This document shows, one piece after another, positions 19,738-28,071 of a DNA stretch of 64,000 nt. Within the stretch, counting starts at the first letter, position 1, and the number at the start of each line of letters is the position of its first letter. A model generated the notes under the pieces. It was not told the origin of the DNA. It ran no database searches and worked only from the letters and a program-made list of their open reading frames with translations. The position numbers and the translations under genes are program-made. This DNA is from Saccharospirillum alexandrii (lineage in GTDB: Bacteria; Pseudomonadota; Gammaproteobacteria; Pseudomonadales; Natronospirillaceae): contig NZ_RCIP01000002.1 in assembly GCF_004000275.1 (NCBI RefSeq), forward strand, positions 62,283 to 126,282, given 5' to 3'.

Positions 19738-20178
19738 ATGAGCCTGAACATCAGCGGTCTCGAACATTACCAGGCACATCAACAGTTCCATCGCGCCGAT
19801 ACCGGCACCGGCACGGTCGATAAAACCAACAAAACCAGCGATGCATCATTGCAGGAAGCCGGAGACGATGCCGTATACGTCAGCGATGCCGTCGCCGTGC
19901 TTGAATGGGTTGCCGCTCAGGCGCCGGATATTGCGTCAAGTCAGGCTACTGAACCGGCCAACCTTGGCCGGTTGACCGGACACCTGCTGCAATACAATCT
20001 GATTACGCTTCAGGATGCCGGTCGACTGATGCAGCTCTCAGAGCCTGCAGAACCGACCAGCGAAGATTCCTTGCTGGCTCGCATCCAGACTCACAGCGTC
20101 CGGACGGAGCATTATCAGGAATCTCAGAGCTGGCAGAAACTGAACCGCATTGTGAGTAACGTTCATGCGGCCCAGTAA
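19738..20178 (+). CDS. Hypothetical protein
   Basis: 146-residue soluble, acidic protein without signal peptide or membrane segment. It is rich in Gln, Ala, Thr and Ser, predicted helical in the second half (Leu-Leu-Ala-Arg-Ile-Gln ... Leu-Asn-Arg-Ile-Val-Ser-Asn-Val). No motif is recognised. There is no strong ribosome-binding site before the ATG, which lowers confidence. It converges on the PilH-like gene with a six-base gap, which supports it being a real frame. Confidence 0.5.
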   Translation: MSLNISGLEHYQAHQQFHRADTGTGTVDKTNKTSDASLQEAGDDAVYVSDAVAVLEWVAAQAPDIASSQATEPANLGRLTGHLLQYNLITLQDAGRLMQLSEPAEPTSEDSLLARIQTHSVRTEHYQESQSWQKLNRIVSNVHAAQ

Positions 20179-20184
20179 CCAGCC

Positions 20185-20547
20185 TCAGGGCAGGAGTTGG
20201 TTGATCAGTGCGATCAGTTCGCCTTCATCAACTGGCTTGACCAGGAAACCTTTGGCGCCCTGGCGCTCGCCCCAGACCTTATCGGTCGGCTGATCCTTGG
20301 TGGTCACAATGATGACCGGTATATGCGCGGTCTGCGGATCATTGGTCAGCTTGCGGGTGGCCTGAAAGCCATTCAACTCTGGCATCACCACGTCCATGAG
20401 AATCAAGTCCGGCAAGATACTCTTGGCTTCCGCTACCCCGGTTGCGCCATCCTCGGCAATCACCGGTGTGTGGCCGTGCTTTTCCAATATTTTCTTGAAC
20501 AACGTCACTTGACTCGGTGAGTCATCGATGACCAGGATGGTAGCCAT
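20185..20547 (-). CDS. pilH: PilH-like single-domain response regulator
   Basis: 120-residue CheY-like receiver. Acidic pair Asp-Asp at residues 8-9, phosphoacceptor Asp in Leu-Ile-Leu-Met-Asp-Val (about 51), Thr-Thr near 81-82 and Lys in Leu-Val-Lys-Pro-Val (about 104). The stretch Ile-Ile-Val-Thr-Thr-Lys-Asp-Gln-x-Thr-Asp-Lys-Val-Trp-Gly is characteristic of PilH of the Pseudomonas Chp/Pil chemosensory system controlling twitching pili. The ATG at 20547 begins the receiver; the frame extends upstream to 20691 without support. It stands alone here, without pilG, pilI, pilJ or chpA. Confidence 0.85.
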   Translation of the reverse strand: MATILVIDDSPSQVTLFKKILEKHGHTPVIAEDGATGVAEAKSILPDLILMDVVMPELNGFQATRKLTNDPQTAHIPVIIVTTKDQPTDKVWGERQGAKGFLVKPVDEGELIALINQLLP

Positions 20548-20841
20548 ACAGTCAATCCTCTTAGAGCTCAGGCACAGACCACCGATAACACCCGGCTGGT
20601 GGCGTGCGATGGTTACAAGCCGCTGATTATAGCGCGCAATCACAAATGACCGCCAGAAGGCGTCAGAAGAATTCGCACAGAGTTCCGGCATTAGGGGATA
20701 TCGGCGGTACTTCGACAGGGTGAATGTGACAATCCCTGACCATTTCCGACATCACTCTGGGGGCAGATTACAAAATGACACGAAGCGTGGCATAGCGTAG
20801 AACCTGAACCACTGCTAGATTTTAAAACGCTGTTTACTTGG

Positions 20842-21249
20842 ATGACTGACGCCATGATTAAAAAAGAGAACATACTGGAATCAGCTAGAAAGGTGCTGTC
20901 CGAACAAGGCATCAGTAAGTTGTCGCTGCGCAAAATAGCCGCGGAAACGGGCTGTGCAGCCCCTTCTATCTATTACTACTTTCGCAACAAGCAGGAAATT
21001 GTCGCTGGGCTCTGGGAAGCCATTGCGCCGGACCTGCTGCGCCAGTTGAACCAGGGGTTCGACAAGGGCGACGCCTACCGGCAGTTCTGGAGACAACGAC
21101 CGGATGACTTCAAACTCTTCATCACCCACCCAGACTACTATCCATCGGTCTGTCAGACCGACGCCTATCAGTCTCTGAGCACGACACTGGGCGACCAGCT
21201 ACACACTCTGAACGGCCAGTTGATGGACCAAATCTATCGCGCTGCCTAA
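20842..21249 (+). CDS. Short TetR-family transcriptional regulator
   Basis: N-terminal helix-turn-helix of the TetR type: Leu-Ser-Glu-Gln-Gly-Ile-Ser-Lys-Leu-Ser-Leu-Arg-Lys-Ile-Ala followed by Ser-Ile-Tyr-Tyr-Tyr-Phe-Arg-Asn-Lys. The product is only 135 residues, against about 190-210 for usual family members, so most of the ligand-binding domain is missing. I saw no frame-shifted continuation after the stop. It may be a natural short form or a decayed gene. An ATG at 20854 is an alternative start. No obvious target gene lies beside it. Confidence 0.7.
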   Translation: MTDAMIKKENILESARKVLSEQGISKLSLRKIAAETGCAAPSIYYYFRNKQEIVAGLWEAIAPDLLRQLNQGFDKGDAYRQFWRQRPDDFKLFITHPDYYPSVCQTDAYQSLSTTLGDQLHTLNGQLMDQIYRAA

Positions 21250-21269
21250 ACCTCTGTGTGCGATAAAGT

Positions 21270-21291
21270 ACTCGCCTCGTGAGAGGCGAGT
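21270..21291. terminator. Hairpin after the short TetR gene
   Basis: ACTCGCCTC (21270-21278) pairs with GAGGCGAGT (21283-21291) around GTGA, 21 bases downstream of the TetR stop. There is no T tract, so it is a weak terminator candidate. Confidence 0.4.
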
Positions 21292-21432
21292 CAGGGGACG
21301 GGAACATTCTCCTTGACCGGCATGCCAGCACAGCGTGCATGCTGACAACACCTTTGCCACTTCCCTGTAGCAGCGCCAGAAATCCCTTCAGCGCCCTTGC
21401 ATTCTGCCCCACACTAATTCATTGAAACAGTC

Positions 21433-21473
21433 ATAAATGTGACCAAATTTCGACAAAATATGGTCACATTTAT
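21433..21473. repeat. Perfect 13-bp inverted repeat in the tetR/lipA gap
   Basis: ATAAATGTGACCA (21433-21445) is answered by TGGTCACATTTAT (21461-21473) across a 15-base AT-rich spacer. It lies between the convergent ends of the TetR and lipA genes. It could be a regulator binding site, a hairpin or the remains of a mobile element. Each arm carries TGTGACC, but the spacing is too wide for a standard CRP site. Confidence 0.6.
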
Positions 21474-21511
21474 AGGGAAGCCGGAAAGGTCTGGGCGACA
21501 AACCGCAAGAA

Positions 21512-22507
21512 TTAACGCCCCAGGCCCACATTATTCTTTTGCAGCACCTGTTCGGCGCGGTAACTGGAGCGGACAAAAGCACCGGATACCACCTCCAGAA
21601 AACCCTTTTCAAGCCCGATATCACGATACCGATTGAATTCATCCGGTGTTACATAACGCTCTACCGGCAGATGATTGATGGACGGCTGCAGATACTGGCC
21701 CAGCGTCAAAATGTCTACGCCGATCGCTCTCAGGTCGTCCATCGTTTCCAGGATTTCTTCATCCGTCTCACCCAACCCCAGCATCAGGCTGGTTTTGGTC
21801 AGTACATCTGGCTTGTAGCGTTTGGCGTGGGCCAGGACATCCAGCGTTTGCTCGTAGGTGGCTCGCGGGTCACGCACCGGGTGTGTCAGCCGCTTAACGG
21901 TCTCAACGTTCTGGGCAAAGACTTCAATGCCGGAATCGACCACGGCCTCCACATCAGCATGCTTTCCTTGAAAATCAGGGGTCAGTGCTTCGACCGCAGT
22001 TTCCGGGTTCACTTCCTTGACCCGACGGACCGTCGCGGCATAGTGACCCGCACCACCGTCATCGATGTCATCGCGGTTCACGGAGGTTAGCACCACGTAT
22101 TTGAGCCCCATCAGTGCGACTGACCGGGCCGTGTTGTCGGGCTCTTCAACATCCAGCCAGCCCCTCGGGTTACCCGTATCTACCGCACAGAACTTGCACG
22201 CACGAGTGCAGACATCTCCCATCAGCATGATGGTTGCCGTTCCTGCACTCCAGCACTCGCCAATGTTCGGGCACATGGCTTCTTCACAAACAGTGCTCAG
22301 ACGGTGTTCGTGAACGATAGTTTTGACACTGTCGTACTTGGGGCCACTGGACAGCTTGATGCGCAACCATTCCGGCTTCTTATCGGTGGAGCGGCGAGCA
22401 TTGGCGTGCTGTTTGACCCCGTTTTTAATGGCCCTGACACCCTTTTCATTAACGAACTTGGTGCCGCTGCTCACCTGAACTACGGGAATTCGATTGGTGT
22501 CGCTCAT
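21512..22507 (-). CDS. lipA: Lipoyl synthase
   Basis: Radical SAM enzyme that inserts two sulfurs into protein-bound octanoate to make lipoate. 331 residues. The auxiliary cluster motif [12 protein letters not shown] is at about 74-85, and the radical SAM motif Cys-Thr-Arg-Ala-Cys-Lys-Phe-Cys at about 100-107. A conserved Arg-Ser-Ser-Tyr lies close to the C terminus. It follows lipB on the same strand with a 66-bp gap, forming the lipoate synthesis pair. Confidence 0.98.
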   Translation of the reverse strand: MSDTNRIPVVQVSSGTKFVNEKGVRAIKNGVKQHANARRSTDKKPEWLRIKLSSGPKYDSVKTIVHEHRLSTVCEEAMCPNIGECWSAGTATIMLMGDVCTRACKFCAVDTGNPRGWLDVEEPDNTARSVALMGLKYVVLTSVNRDDIDDGGAGHYAATVRRVKEVNPETAVEALTPDFQGKHADVEAVVDSGIEVFAQNVETVKRLTHPVRDPRATYEQTLDVLAHAKRYKPDVLTKTSLMLGLGETDEEILETMDDLRAIGVDILTLGQYLQPSINHLPVERYVTPDEFNRYRDIGLEKGFLEVVSGAFVRSSYRAEQVLQKNNVGLGR

Positions 22508-22573
22508 CGGTTCGCACTGCCTCTTAACTGTAGGGAAGGTTGGTCGCCCGGTACACGGGCTGTACCAGAGCTT

Positions 22574-23275
22574 TCAGGCGCTCTCGGCCTGAAGCGCTGC
22601 ACCTGCATTCGGATTCACTGGCCGCAAATTATACCCTGTACAAAACTCGGTCAGCCATTGCTGTTTGATGGTGTCGATATCCGCCGTTTCGACCCAGTCG
22701 GCCATCTGCGTCATTTTCAAACCCTGATACCCACAGGGGTTGATACGGGCAAAGGGTTCCAGATTCATATCAATGTTCAAGGCCAGACCGTGATAACTGC
22801 ACCCGCGCTTAATGCGCAAACCCAGAGAGCACACTTTGTCAGCGCCAATATAGACTCCCGGGGCATCTGCCCGCGGCGCTGCTTCAACGCCATATTGGCC
22901 TAGCACGCCGACCACACTGGCTTCGAGTGCCGATACCAGCTTGCGCACATCCGATTTCAGGCGGCGGATGTCCAGCAGCACATAGGCAACTAACTGGCCC
23001 GGACCATGGTAGGTGACCTGACCTCCCCGGTCAGCGGAAACCACCGGAATATCACCCGGGCTGAGCAAATGCTCTGCCTTGCCAGCCTGCCCCTGGGTAA
23101 ACACTGGATCGTGCTCCAGCAGCCATATTTCGTCCAGCGCCTCGTCATCACGATTCAGGGTAAAGGCCTGCATGGCTTCCCAGGTCTGCTGATAGGGAAC
23201 ACGCCCCAGGTCACGGACAATGACGGTGCGAGGTTTCGCAGCAAGCCCTGCCCCGGTTTCAGCGGCCGTCATCAA
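22574..23275 (-). CDS. lipB: Octanoyl-ACP:protein N-octanoyltransferase
   Basis: Transfers octanoate from ACP to lipoyl domains, providing the LipA substrate. 233 residues. It has the conserved [12 protein letters not shown] motif (about 82-93) and a Cys/Lys catalytic region, with Lys in [10 protein letters not shown]. Its first codons overlap the ybeD-like stop by four bases, indicating coupling. Confidence 0.97.
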   Translation of the reverse strand: MMTAAETGAGLAAKPRTVIVRDLGRVPYQQTWEAMQAFTLNRDDEALDEIWLLEHDPVFTQGQAGKAEHLLSPGDIPVVSADRGGQVTYHGPGQLVAYVLLDIRRLKSDVRKLVSALEASVVGVLGQYGVEAAPRADAPGVYIGADKVCSLGLRIKRGCSYHGLALNIDMNLEPFARINPCGYQGLKMTQMADWVETADIDTIKQQWLTEFCTGYNLRPVNPNAGAALQAESA

Positions 23276-23544
23276 AGCACCATGCGCACCCGTTCGTCGG
23301 CTTTCAGCGCCTCAAACAGCTCGGTCAGATGGTCTTCGCGTTCAATGCGCATACGCACGGTCAAACTCTCAAAACGGCCGTTCCGACTGGTACTAACCGA
23401 AAAGGCCGACACTGTCAGGCGGTCATCGTAGCGCACCAGCACGCTGTGCACGAAAGGCTTGAACCCTTCGTGCACATCCCCAACGACCTTGATCACATAG
23501 TCATCGCAGGGAAAGGTGATTTTAGGGGGGTCTTGCCGGGTCAC
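23272..23544 (-). CDS. ybeD: YbeD family protein (DUF493)
   Basis: 90-residue alpha/beta protein of the YbeD/DUF493 family, which has an ACT-like fold and is conserved next to lipB. Visible features are Phe-Pro-Cys-Asp-Tyr-like Phe-Pro-Cys-Asp-Asp-Tyr near residue 11 and a C-terminal Asp-Glu-Arg-Val-Arg-Met-Val-Leu. It starts three bases after the dacA stop and overlaps lipB. Its biochemical role is unknown; a regulatory part in lipoate metabolism has been suggested from context. Confidence 0.93.
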   Translation of the reverse strand: MTRQDPPKITFPCDDYVIKVVGDVHEGFKPFVHSVLVRYDDRLTVSAFSVSTSRNGRFESLTVRMRIEREDHLTELFEALKADERVRMVL

Positions 23545-23547
23545 CCG

Positions 23548-24717
23548 TCAGCTCCCATTAAACAAATTAAAGAAAAACAGCAGGATATAATCCCAGATAC
23601 GGGCAAAGAACCCTGCCGGTTCAACCGCTTCAAGCGCCAGTAAGGGGCGACGGGCCACTTCTTCATCGCCGTGCGTCACAACCAGCTCACCCAAACGTTG
23701 TCCGGCTTCTATGGGGGCTTTTAGCACAGGATCAATGTTCAACACCGTGTTCATGCTGGATTCATCGCCACGGGCAATCGTCAGCATCAGGTCTTCTTCC
23801 AGGCCCAACCGGACGTTGTCGGCCCGTCCACCCCAGACCCGACCCGAGTAGAGTTCTTCACCACCGTCATGAAGTTGCGCTGTCTGAAAATAGCGAAACC
23901 CGTAAGTAAGCAGTTTCTGCGTCTCCTGAACCCGGGCCTCCTCAGAGGCCGTCCCCATGACCACACTGATCAGACGCATGCCGTCTTCAATGGCAGACGC
24001 AACCAGACAGTAGCCCGCTTCCTCAGTGTGACCGGTCTTCAACCCGTCAACCGCAGGGTTGCGCCCGAGCAGAGAGTTGCGATTGGCTTGTGAAATTCCA
24101 TTGAAAGTGAAGCTGCGTTCAGCATAGAGGGGATAGAACTCTGCATTATCTTCAATGATATGACGACTCAGGATGGCCATGTCGGCTGCTGACGAATAAT
24201 GCTCGTCCGCTGGCAGACCGGTCGCATTCTGAAACTTGGAATTCTCCATGCCCAGTCGATCGGCGTATGAATTCATCATCTGGGCAAACATGGTTTCGCT
24301 GCCGGCTACATGCTCCGCCATGGCAACGGAAGCATCATTGCCCGACTGAATGATGATGCCGCGCAACAAGTCTTCAATGCTGACAAACCGGCCTTCCTGA
24401 ATGAACATGCGTGAACCGCCGGTTTGCCAGGCATTGACACTGATCAGAGATTCGTCATCCAGAGCGATACGGCCTTCAATAATCTCCCGCTCGGCAATGT
24501 AGCTGGTCATCAGCTTGGTCAGACTGGCCGGTGGCAGGCGCTCGTCAGCATTGTGAGAGACCAGAATGTGACCAGTCGTCGCATCCATCAGAATATAAGA
24601 AGTGGCGGCCAGCTGGGGGGGAGAGGGAATGATCGTTTCGGACAGGGCAGCGCCCGAAAACAGGGCCAGTCCGGCAACACACAAAGACGTCCAACGCTTA
24701 AAACGATGCTTCAACAC
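23548..24717 (-). CDS. dacA: D-alanyl-D-alanine carboxypeptidase (PBP5/6 family)
   Basis: Removes terminal D-Ala from peptidoglycan stem peptides in the periplasm. 389 residues with a signal peptide ending near Leu-Ser. Catalytic motifs are Ser-Leu-Thr-Lys (about residue 65), Ser-Gly-Asn (about 125) and Lys-Thr-Gly (about 227). The PBP5-type C-terminal domain is followed by an amphipathic and hydrophobic end (Ile-Trp-Asp-Tyr-Ile-Leu-Leu-Phe-Phe-Phe) that should bind the membrane. It heads the dacA-ybeD-lipB-lipA group. Confidence 0.96.
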   Translation of the reverse strand: MLKHRFKRWTSLCVAGLALFSGAALSETIIPSPPQLAATSYILMDATTGHILVSHNADERLPPASLTKLMTSYIAEREIIEGRIALDDESLISVNAWQTGGSRMFIQEGRFVSIEDLLRGIIIQSGNDASVAMAEHVAGSETMFAQMMNSYADRLGMENSKFQNATGLPADEHYSSAADMAILSRHIIEDNAEFYPLYAERSFTFNGISQANRNSLLGRNPAVDGLKTGHTEEAGYCLVASAIEDGMRLISVVMGTASEEARVQETQKLLTYGFRYFQTAQLHDGGEELYSGRVWGGRADNVRLGLEEDLMLTIARGDESSMNTVLNIDPVLKAPIEAGQRLGELVVTHGDEEVARRPLLALEAVEPAGFFARIWDYILLFFFNLFNGS

Positions 24718-24928
24718 TGAGATAACCTTTTTTTATGAGCGGCGTCATACTCGATTACCCGGTATCACGCCAACGTTGTTCAACGGTAGACGGCCAGACA
24801 GTCAGACTTGATGCGGCCGAGCCCGGGGCATTGTATCAACCCATGGCAAAATTTCATCTACAGGGCGAAGCGCGCTACGTATATGAAACGTATAGTCAGT
24901 CGCCCTGCCCCCCGGCAAAGTACCGGGG

Positions 24929-25741
24929 CTAGTTAGGCACGACCAACAGCGGCCTCCCCAGTTCAGGGGTGGTCAGGGCTCGCTGCAGCGCTTCCGCGCG
25001 ATCATACTGAACGGGCCCGATGCGTACCCGATAGAACTCGCCTTCGCTGATAGTCACATCGTCATCGATTTGCCGCGCAATCTGGTCCCTGAGATTTTGC
25101 GCTGACTGGCGCTGACTAAAGGCCCCAAGCTGAACGTAATAAACAGGCTGGTCGAGTTCCTGACCGGCCAACGCCTCCACCCGTACCCGGGCAGTGCCTT
25201 TGTGCACAAAGTCGAGTTTAACCGCCGCCGCATAGGACATATCGATAACGCGCCCGGGGTGAAAAGGCCCACGATCATTAACGCGTGCCACGATACTCAA
25301 GCCATTATCGAGATTGGTAACCCTCACCCAGGTCGGCAACGGCAGGCTCTTGTGCGCTGCGCTGATCTGGTACATGTCGAACACTTCGCCATTGGAGGTG
25401 GTATGGCCGTGAAACTTGGCCCCATACCAGGACGCCAGCCCTTCCTCGGAATACTGGTCAGCACTGGCCAACACCTGATATTGGCGCCCATTCACGGTGT
25501 AGGGGCTGGCATTGCCCTGGCGACTGCGTGGTTCAACCCGGGGAGTGACCTCACTGACCTCATCGGCCGTCAGTGTCTGGTCGGGCCCCCGATCCTGATC
25601 CATCGAATACCGCCCGGCATTACTGACTGGGCTGCTGCCGGTTTCATGGGACACATACTGCCCGGCACACCCTGCCATGATCAGTGCCGTCAAGACGGTT
25701 ATGCCGCTCGCCCGGATAGACCGGTCATTCATACTCACCAT
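24929..25741 (-). CDS. rlpA: Septal ring lytic transglycosylase RlpA (lipoprotein)
   Basis: Outer-membrane lipoprotein that cleaves stem-less (naked) glycan at the septum. 270 residues. The lipobox Leu-Ile-Met-Ala-Gly-Cys ends at about Cys25. The double-psi barrel domain contains Gly-Leu-Ala-Ser-Trp-Tyr-Gly, Phe-His-Gly and the catalytic region Asn-Asp-Arg-Gly-Pro-Phe. A C-terminal SPOR domain begins near Val-Tyr-Tyr-Val-Gln-Leu-Gly-Ala-Phe. The ATG at 25741 has GAGG upstream; an internal ATG at 25732 is possible. Confidence 0.95.
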   Translation of the reverse strand: MVSMNDRSIRASGITVLTALIMAGCAGQYVSHETGSSPVSNAGRYSMDQDRGPDQTLTADEVSEVTPRVEPRSRQGNASPYTVNGRQYQVLASADQYSEEGLASWYGAKFHGHTTSNGEVFDMYQISAAHKSLPLPTWVRVTNLDNGLSIVARVNDRGPFHPGRVIDMSYAAAVKLDFVHKGTARVRVEALAGQELDQPVYYVQLGAFSQRQSAQNLRDQIARQIDDDVTISEGEFYRVRIGPVQYDRAEALQRALTTPELGRPLLVVPN

Positions 25742-25812
25742 CGACCATCCTCTTACCGGTCACTATTGTGTTCAGATCCGGACTTCGCCCCTGATAAGCT
25801 CTGCTTCACTGG

Positions 25813-26787
25813 CTATTGAGACAACCGCAGGGCTTCTGACAATTGAAAGATTGCCATGCTATAGGCAACCGACCGGTTGTACCGGGATATTACCCAAAAA
25901 TTCCGATAACCCAACCAAAATTCCGCACCTTCGTCACCATCCAGCCGAATGGGATGCACCTGGGCGTCGTCTGGTGCCGTAATCAGTGGATCCCACCCCA
26001 GAGCAACGACGTCTGCCAGTGTTCGGTCGCGGTCAAAGCTGTTCAGTTCAACTTGCCGGTACTCACCACTGACGTGGGCCCGGGTCGCAATGGGTTCGTC
26101 GCGTTGCCAGCCATGCTCACTGAGATAACGGGCAATGGACCCGATGGCATCCACCGGATCGTTCCAGATATCGATATTACCATCGCCATCCAGATCATCG
26201 GCATAGGCGAGGTAGCTGCTCGGCATAAACTGGGGGTACCCCATGGCACCCGCATAAGAACCTTTGACCGACAGCGGATCAAACGACTGATCGCGACTGA
26301 TCAGCAAAAAATTGATCAGCTCTCGCTGAAAATAATCGGCGCGTCGCCCTTCTGTGACAGCCAGCGTGGCCAGTGCGTCGAAAGTACGATGCACGCCCAG
26401 AAAATTACCATACCGGGTTTCAACGCCCATGATCGCGGCAATCACTTCAGCGGAAACACCGGTTCGTTCTTCGGCCAGCGACAACCATTCGGCCTGATCC
26501 TCCATAAACCGCTTGCCGTTTTCGACCGTTTCGTCCGAAACAAAGAGGGGGCGGTATTCGGCGTAGGTTCGGGTTGTCTCGGCGGGCTTGGCCAGAGATT
26601 CGACATTGCGCGCAATGTATTCACCTTCGGCAAACCAGGCCTCAACCTGGGAGGCTTCAAATTCGTGCTCGCTCACCAGGACGTCGATGATGGCGGACGT
26701 GCGGGGAAACTCGGTCAGCTGCTCGGCCCGAGCCGCGGTGACCGTCACCAGGCTAATAGCGAGAAGTGCGCCCCAAAATCGTTGCAT
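25813..26787 (-). CDS. mltB: Lytic murein transglycosylase B
   Basis: Lytic transglycosylase with a signal peptide. 324 residues from the ATG at 26787; the longer frame to 26922 has no signal-like start and is rejected. Catalytic Glu in Ile-Met-Gly-Val-Glu-Thr-Arg-Tyr-Gly, then Arg-Arg-Ala-Asp-Tyr-Phe and Gly-Ser-Tyr-Ala-Gly-Ala-Met-Gly-Tyr-Pro-Gln-Phe-Met-Pro-Ser, all family hallmarks. No lipobox cysteine is seen, so it is probably periplasmic (SltB/MltB type). It lies downstream of rodA. Confidence 0.96.
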   Translation of the reverse strand: MQRFWGALLAISLVTVTAARAEQLTEFPRTSAIIDVLVSEHEFEASQVEAWFAEGEYIARNVESLAKPAETTRTYAEYRPLFVSDETVENGKRFMEDQAEWLSLAEERTGVSAEVIAAIMGVETRYGNFLGVHRTFDALATLAVTEGRRADYFQRELINFLLISRDQSFDPLSVKGSYAGAMGYPQFMPSSYLAYADDLDGDGNIDIWNDPVDAIGSIARYLSEHGWQRDEPIATRAHVSGEYRQVELNSFDRDRTLADVVALGWDPLITAPDDAQVHPIRLDGDEGAEFWLGYRNFWVISRYNRSVAYSMAIFQLSEALRLSQ

Positions 26788-26937
26788 GACTGTTGATACT
26801 CCTGTCCGGATTCTGAATCGAAACTGATGATCTGCGAATTGAAAAAAGCAAGCAGGAAGGCGGAATAGGCATACCCTTGATCTCCCCGTCACCGCGATGT
26901 CGATCGGGGAGACACCGACCACATTACACCCGGCCTC

Positions 26938-28071
26938 CTAGTTTCGCTGATGGGTGCTGATGGACATTAACATTCCAAAGCCAGTGAGCAGTGTCACGAT
27001 GGAGGTTCCGCCATAACTGACCAGAGGCAAGGGTACACCGACCACAGGCAGTATTCCGCTGACCATGCCAACATTTACAAAAACGTAAATGAAAAACGTC
27101 AGGGTCAAACTGCCGGCCAGAAGCCTGCAAAAATTATCGCGACCACGTATCGCAATCAGCATTCCGCGCAGAATAATAACGGCATACAGAGAGATCAAAA
27201 TCGTGGCACCAACAAACCCAAACTCTTCCCCCAATACCGCAATGATGAAATCGGTATGGCTTTCCGGCAGAAAATCGAGCTGTGACTGCGTGCCCAGCAT
27301 ATAGCCTTTGCCACTTAATCCTCCCGAGCCGATGGCGGTCATCGATTGAATAATGTTCCAGCCCGCCCCGAGCGGGTCCACATTAGGGTCGAATAACGTC
27401 AGTACTCGCTGACGCTGATAGTCACGCATAACCCAGATCCACAGCACCGGGATCATGGCAATGGCGATGGTGGAAAAGCCAACAATCAACTTCCAGCTCA
27501 GGCCCGCCAAAAAAATAACGAACAAACCGGACGATGCGATCAGCAGTGACGTTCCCAAATCCGGCTGCTGAATAATTAAGGCAACCGGTACGAACAACAG
27601 TACCGCCGACACCAGTAAATCGCGATAACGGGGCGGCAGTCCGTAGCGCGAAATGTACCAGGACAACATCACCGGCACCGCCAGTTTCATCAGCTCAGAG
27701 GGCTGAAACCGAAACAAGCCTGGAATCTGCAACCAGCGCTGAGCACCCATGGCCTGAGCGCCACTGACAATAACCGCCACCAACAACAGAACACCAACCA
27801 GGTAAACAGTACCTCCCCACTGCTGAAACCAGCGCGGGTCGAACTGGGCGACGATGATCATCGCCATAAAACCAATGCCAAACCGAATGGCCTGCCGATA
27901 CACCGCCCCCATGTCACCACTGGTCGCGCTGTACAGTACGACCATGCCGCTCAGGGCAACCGCCAGCAAGGCAGCGAACAGGTAGGGGTCCAAATGCAAT
28001 CGGGTCCAGATACTTTGCCGGCGGTCCATACTGCCCTGAGGTAACTGGCGAACGTATTCAGTGAAATTCAT
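26938..28071 (-). CDS. rodA: Rod-shape peptidoglycan glycosyltransferase RodA
   Basis: SEDS-family polymerase of the elongasome, working with PBP2. 377 residues with about ten membrane segments. Typical motifs are Gly-Ala-Gln-Arg-Trp, Phe-Gln-Pro-Ser-Glu-Leu-Met-Lys and a C-terminal Leu-Pro-Leu-Val-Ser-Tyr-Gly-Gly-Thr-Ser. Its ATG overlaps the mrdA stop, so the polymerase and transpeptidase are translated as a coupled pair. Confidence 0.97.
   Translation of the reverse strand: MNFTEYVRQLPQGSMDRRQSIWTRLHLDPYLFAALLAVALSGMVVLYSATSGDMGAVYRQAIRFGIGFMAMIIVAQFDPRWFQQWGGTVYLVGVLLLVAVIVSGAQAMGAQRWLQIPGLFRFQPSELMKLAVPVMLSWYISRYGLPPRYRDLLVSAVLLFVPVALIIQQPDLGTSLLIASSGLFVIFLAGLSWKLIVGFSTIAIAMIPVLWIWVMRDYQRQRVLTLFDPNVDPLGAGWNIIQSMTAIGSGGLSGKGYMLGTQSQLDFLPESHTDFIIAVLGEEFGFVGATILISLYAVIILRGMLIAIRGRDNFCRLLAGSLTLTFFIYVFVNVGMVSGILPVVGVPLPLVSYGGTSIVTLLTGFGMLMSISTHQRN

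Noticed and set aside
24735-24932. 65-codon plus-strand frame between dacA and rlpA
   Set aside because: No ribosome-binding site, no motif, Cys/Pro-rich odd composition, and it overlaps the likely promoter area of dacA.
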